From: CAMEON01 sp045602325
GTDB lineage: Bacteria > Bacillota > Clostridia > Oscillospirales > CAG-272
Reading direction: 5' to 3'
Assembly (NCBI GenBank): GCA_045602325.1
Contig: JAZSBH010000089.1
Span: forward strand, 1 to 17,303
DNA length: 17,303 bases
The position numbers and the translations under genes were made by a program. Each line of letters starts with the position of its first letter. Position 1 is the first letter of the stretch. Positions 13,821-17,303 of the stretch are shown piece after piece. The notes under the pieces are model-generated. The model searched no databases. It saw nothing but the letters and a program-made list of their open reading frames with translations, and had not been told where the DNA came from.

Positions 13821-16800
13821 TCAATCCTTCTTCTTCCCCAGCATCAAGGCCGCACCCGCGATCAGTAGGAGCACCACGCTACCCAGAGCCGACCGGCAGC
13901 CGCCCTTGGGGGCGTCGGTTTCGGATTCGGCGGGAGTACTGCTGCTCTCGGCGGAGGTGTCGGCGGATTCAGAGGTATCGGGGGTGGGCTCAGTCACAAC
14001 GTCGGTGGAAGGTTCGGTGTCGGGGGCGGCGGTCTCGGTTTCGGGCTCGGGGATCCCGCCCATGGGGTCCAGGCTTACCACATCTCCGAAGAGTGTGTAG
14101 GTCTCGGTTCCGATCTTGACTGCAAGACCGGGAATGATCAGCAGGTTGCCCGATCCGCCGAGAACCGTGAACACTCCGTTTTCCTCACGGATCCGATCAT
14201 CGCCGGACAGCGAAATGACGACGGAGGGATTCTCGGTTTTGATGGTGTGATTGTAGTAGGTCACGTCTATGAGGATCGGATTGACTTCTTCGGCGGCATG
14301 ATACTGTATGCCCTTCACCAACCGCTTGAAGGTGTTGGCGTTGTCCCCCGTCAGACCCGAGTAGCCCCACAGGAAGTGGTTCTTGTACGTATTCAGATCC
14401 CCGCGGAAGGTCCAGGGATAGATGCTGATACCCCGCATGAGGGCGGCGCGGAGGTCGTTTGCCTCGTACCCGCCGTAGGAGGGGTTGAGGGTGGCGTTGT
14501 ATTTGCCAATGAAGTTCATGGCGGCGCGAAGATCGGCCTCGGGGTCAAGACCCGCCATGTAACCGCCGCAGAGGGCACCCACGCTCATCTCGGGGTAATC
14601 ACGGCGCATGGTGGCCATGATGGGCTCGTTGAAGGTGATGACCGAGCACTGGCCGTACATATCGTACTCGTCCACACATTCCTTGACAGCCTTGACAATA
14701 GCAGTTTTGCCCGACTTGATCTCGATGAAGAGCTGGCAGTCCTTGTCCTTGAAGGCCTCCAGATACTCCTTCAGGGTGGGGATACGGCAGTTCTTGTACT
14801 TGGCGCTGTTCTCGTAGCCCTTATTGACGTACAGCTCCTTAAGCTCTGCGAGGGTAGAGCCCTCCACCGAAATATCCTTGTTGCAGGTACGTCCCGTGGT
14901 ACCGTCGTGCATGACCACCACCTCGTTGTCCTTGGTGAGGTAGACGTCCAGCTCAATGACGGTTGCACCCTGCTCGTAGGCGAACAAGGAACCCTCAATG
15001 GTATTTTCGGGGGCGCTGGCGGGAATGCCTCGGTGACCAATGTTCAGGGGAACGCGGGTCAGGGTGTTCTTGGGGAGCTTGTTGCAAGCGATATCCAGTA
15101 GCTCATCGGTCTGATCCGATACCACGCCGATGGCGCCCGAGAGCAGGTTGAGGTATTGCCGTAGCTCGCCGGGGCCGTCAGAGGACATGATCCACACGTT
15201 GACCTGGCGGTCGTAAAGGTATTGTACTTGGGCATGGCTGACACAAACCGCGTCGGGAAGGAGGGCGACGGTTCCGTTGTTTTCCTTCATGGAACGGCGG
15301 ATGTCCAGGCAGGGAAGCTCGAGAGCATCCTCATAGATCTTGGTGTAGTCGATGACACCCGACACCTGGGGCAGGGTAGTGCGGAAATCCTTCACGATGG
15401 CGGGATCGGCCGAGACCACGAAGCAATCGTAAAAGCGGATATCCTTGAGGTGATTGACCAGCGCGTCGGCGGTCGCCTTGTCGGAAACGCGGAAGGCGGG
15501 GATAATCTTGTAGTCGTGGGCGGCGAAGATCTCGGAGATGGTAGCGAAGGCTGTCCCCTTGTCGTCCAGTGCTTCCAACTTGGAATTCATGGTATAAATG
15601 GCGGTGGCAGGGAGATTCTCCGCTGCAACCATGGCATCCATCTCGGTCTTGGAGTTCACCTCGCGGATCATGGAAATGTCGCCTACGATGTTCGTCTGAG
15701 GCTGGGCAACCGTGACGAAGGTCTTGGGCTTGTCAGCGGGGTCGATCACGGTGGCACCGTCAACTCTGGCGTTGTTGGCTACCTCCTCGGGGGTGAGGGC
15801 GCGGTCGTAGAAACGAATAGCGTGATAGGTGGTGGAGAACTTCTTGGAAGCCTCGGCGTGGCCGATGAACAGATTGTCGGCGCCCATGGCAGTGTCTACG
15901 GCTACCTTGGCGACGAGGACACCGTCTACGTAGATGCAGCAGGAGTCGCCCACCTTGAAGGTGACCGAGATCACACCGTTGTCGATGAGATTCAAGCCGT
16001 CTCCCGCCTTGGGACGGGATTCGCCGGGCTTGCCTGCCCATTTGAATTCCAGGTTGTCGTTGGAGTTGCGGCGGAAGAGGGCAAAGTTGTCGTTTTTGGA
16101 GTTCATAAAGGTATTAAAATCCCCTCCGATGGAGGTGAAGTCACCAAAGCTGATCTCCACAGAGAACTCCTTCCTATTGACCAGATCCACGATGGCCTGG
16201 GGGAAGTAATGCTGGGTACCTTCGGCAAAGAGCCCTTCGGCGGTAAAGTAGTTCTTGTCGTTGACGGTGATGGGCAGGTCGTTGTCACCCACCAGATCCT
16301 CCCAGATGGCGGCGTCAGCACCGCTGTTCATACCGCTGTACAGGGATACCAAGCCGTCGGAGACGTAGAGGTCTGCCACGGAAAGCTGACCCTCTGCAAG
16401 GCAATTTTGGAGGATCTCACCCTCGGAGAGAGCGCGGTCGTAGAAGCGGATGGAGCGGTAGAGTGCCTCGAAATGGCGGTGTTCCTCGAAGTGTCCGAAG
16501 AACAGGTCGTTTGCGCCCATGGCGCTGGAGGCGGGCATAGCGGACATCGGTTCGCCGTTAATGTAGATAATGGACTCACCGCCCACCTCATAGGTGATGG
16601 TGATGACGGCATCCTGAAGCAGATTCAGGCAGTCGTCGATCTTGTTGCGGGAGGGAGCGGCGTTCGCGGCAAACTTAAACTCCAGAATATCCCCGTCAAT
16701 GCGGCGGAACAGTGCGAAATTATCGTTGGTTGAGTTCATGATGGTGGAGTAGGCATCGGCGGTGGATACCAGATTTGCCATGCTGATCTCCACGGTGAAA

Positions 16801-17147
16801 GCCTGACCGTTCACGGTATCCACGATGGCCTTGGGGAAGTAGTTCTGTGCGGCCTTCAGTTGGAGCCCGTTTTCGGTGAAGTAATTGGTTTCGTTGGTCG
16901 TGACCGTCACGTCGTTGCCGCCGACCAGATCTTCCCAGACGGTGGAGGAGGTGTCGTGGCCTGCACGGGTGTTTTGAGTTCCGCTATACAGGGCGACCAG
17001 ACCGTCCTTGACGTAGGGATGGGAGATGAGGGTGTCGTCGGGGGCTTCTGTTTCCTCGGCGGAGGCAGTGATCACCATGCAGGAGAGCAGGGCGGACACC
17101 AGCAGTACAACGGCGAGGAAGAGGGACAGGAGGCGTTGGGGTTTCAT
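13821..17147 (-). CDS. Exported LamG-LamG-GDPD surface protein with C-terminal membrane anchor
   Basis: A 1108-residue exported protein. Residues 1-30 are a signal peptide (cleavage likely after ITASA; an LLSC at 20-23 could mimic a lipobox). Two homologous LamG/concanavalin-like domains follow at about 44-255 and 257-462, each with DGLV(A/S)LYSG, VWEDLVG/IWEDLVG and IRFYDRAL. Residues ~470-695 look like a degenerate GDPD-type barrel (SSDGPGELRQYLNLLSGAIGVVSDQ). Residues ~700-960 are an active glycerophosphodiester phosphodiesterase domain with His705 (GHRGIPASAPENT), Glu732 and Asp734 (IELDV) and His747 (VMHDGT). A short beta region, a Ser/Thr/Glu/Pro linker (~1030-1078) and a tail GGCRSALG-hydrophobic-GKKKD end it, without LPXTG. 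Predicted role: cell-surface hydrolysis of glycerophosphodiesters, perhaps teichoic acid or host lipid fragments, with carbohydrate binding. Confidence 0.9.
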   Translation of the reverse strand: MKPQRLLSLFLAVVLLVSALLSCMVITASAEETEAPDDTLISHPYVKDGLVALYSGTQNTRAGHDTSSTVWEDLVGGNDVTVTTNETNYFTENGLQLKAAQNYFPKAIVDTVNGQAFTVEISMANLVSTADAYSTIMNSTNDNFALFRRIDGDILEFKFAANAAPSRNKIDDCLNLLQDAVITITYEVGGESIIYINGEPMSAMPASSAMGANDLFFGHFEEHRHFEALYRSIRFYDRALSEGEILQNCLAEGQLSVADLYVSDGLVSLYSGMNSGADAAIWEDLVGDNDLPITVNDKNYFTAEGLFAEGTQHYFPQAIVDLVNRKEFSVEISFGDFTSIGGDFNTFMNSKNDNFALFRRNSNDNLEFKWAGKPGESRPKAGDGLNLIDNGVISVTFKVGDSCCIYVDGVLVAKVAVDTAMGADNLFIGHAEASKKFSTTYHAIRFYDRALTPEEVANNARVDGATVIDPADKPKTFVTVAQPQTNIVGDISMIREVNSKTEMDAMVAAENLPATAIYTMNSKLEALDDKGTAFATISEIFAAHDYKIIPAFRVSDKATADALVNHLKDIRFYDCFVVSADPAIVKDFRTTLPQVSGVIDYTKIYEDALELPCLDIRRSMKENNGTVALLPDAVCVSHAQVQYLYDRQVNVWIMSSDGPGELRQYLNLLSGAIGVVSDQTDELLDIACNKLPKNTLTRVPLNIGHRGIPASAPENTIEGSLFAYEQGATVIELDVYLTKDNEVVVMHDGTTGRTCNKDISVEGSTLAELKELYVNKGYENSAKYKNCRIPTLKEYLEAFKDKDCQLFIEIKSGKTAIVKAVKECVDEYDMYGQCSVITFNEPIMATMRRDYPEMSVGALCGGYMAGLDPEADLRAAMNFIGKYNATLNPSYGGYEANDLRAALMRGISIYPWTFRGDLNTYKNHFLWGYSGLTGDNANTFKRLVKGIQYHAAEEVNPILIDVTYYNHTIKTENPSVVISLSGDDRIREENGVFTVLGGSGNLLIIPGLAVKIGTETYTLFGDVVSLDPMGGIPEPETETAAPDTEPSTDVVTEPTPDTSESADTSAESSSTPAESETDAPKGGCRSALGSVVLLLIAGAALMLGKKKD

Positions 17148-17178
17148 AAGGCGTTCCTTTCTTTATTAGGATGACTCC

Positions 17179-17207
17179 ATTATATCCCATGCAGAGATAA
17201 AAGTCAA
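17179..17207 (-). promoter_or_regulatory. Sigma-A promoter of the LamG-GDPD gene
   Basis: On the minus strand TTGACT (17207-17202) and a perfect TATAAT (17184-17179) are separated by 17 bp. AAAGGA lies about 8 nt before the ATG at 17147. The leader is only ~25 nt and has no sign of a riboswitch. The promoter fits the housekeeping sigma consensus, so the neighbouring ECF factor is not needed for basal transcription. Confidence 0.88.
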
Positions 17208-17247
17208 GGGGAAAGTGGGTAGAACCATCATTTTTGTGCCAAAAACA

Positions 17248-17298
17248 GGGGGGTGTCTCAAATGCATTCTGCATTTGAGACACCCTCCTTTTTTTATA
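17248..17298. terminator. Strong hairpin terminator at the window edge
   Basis: A perfect 16-bp stem (17251-17266 with 17270-17285, loop TTC) extends to 17248-17288 with one wobble, followed by a long T-run on the + strand. No + gene ends here within the window. On the minus strand it is followed by a shorter T-run (CTGTTTTTGG), so it may end a leftward gene lying beyond the right edge, upstream of the LamG-GDPD promoter. Confidence 0.75.
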
Positions 17299-17303
17299 TT
17301 TTT

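Noticed and set aside
15222..16733. 503-codon + strand open frame opposite the LamG-GDPD gene
   Set aside because: It is a GC-rich shadow frame, Gly/Val/His-rich, with no recognisable domain. The minus strand encodes conserved LamG repeats here.
1..17303. CRISPR array, tRNA genes, insertion sequence or prophage
   Set aside because: No regularly spaced direct repeats, no tRNA cloverleaf with conserved T-loop sequence, and no transposase, integrase or phage structural gene were seen on either strand.

Overview
The window looks like part of a chromosome from a Clostridia-type Bacillota bacterium, probably an uncultured gut or rumen relative of the Oscillospirales. This is inferred from strong Shine-Dalgarno sites, consensus sigma-A promoters with 17-bp spacers, a T-box leader, a DUF1836 protein, a class A-like RNase P RNA and a SpoIVFB-like protease. 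No species can be named from the sequence. Most of the window is GC-rich; the first ~350 bases are clearly AT-rich.

Left part (1-3950): the AT-rich 3' end of an unrecognised gene is followed by a cluster of palindromes. Then comes a leftward four-gene run: a ROK-like regulator, the thiol peroxidase Bcp, a monotopic sugar-phosphate transferase and a GT4 glycosyltransferase. The last two are the priming and an early transfer step of a surface polysaccharide or glycan. Next is rnpB on the + strand with its own promoter and terminator.

Middle (4490-6450): a leftward pair encodes a DUF1836 helix-turn-helix protein and a four-helix membrane protein. It is driven by a consensus promoter with a 14-bp perfect palindrome in the early transcribed region. 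A divergent gene encodes an M50 intramembrane metalloprotease of SpoIVFB type.

Core of interest (6510-11983): a complete T-box leader, whose best-fitting specifier is the leucine codon CUC, precedes a protein with the architecture of 2-isopropylmalate synthase. That protein keeps the LeuA allosteric/dimer domain but has lost the metal ligands and catalytic arginine of the family. It is followed 37 nt later by an 838-residue fusion of a xylose-isomerase-like TIM barrel with an intact AMP-forming acyl-CoA synthetase. After a repeat-bearing gap comes an amidohydrolase_2 metalloenzyme with intact ligands. Together these suggest an uncharacterised leucine-responsive acyl-CoA or carboxylate pathway. 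This is the best candidate for an undescribed system.

Right part (12000-17303): two leftward genes. One encodes an ECF-type sigma factor with an unusual ~350-residue C-terminal extension. The other encodes a 1108-residue exported surface protein with two LamG-like domains, a degenerate GDPD-like region, a catalytically complete GDPD domain, an acidic Ser/Thr/Glu/Pro linker and a C-terminal Cys-containing hydrophobic anchor ending KKKD. A strong hairpin closes the window.
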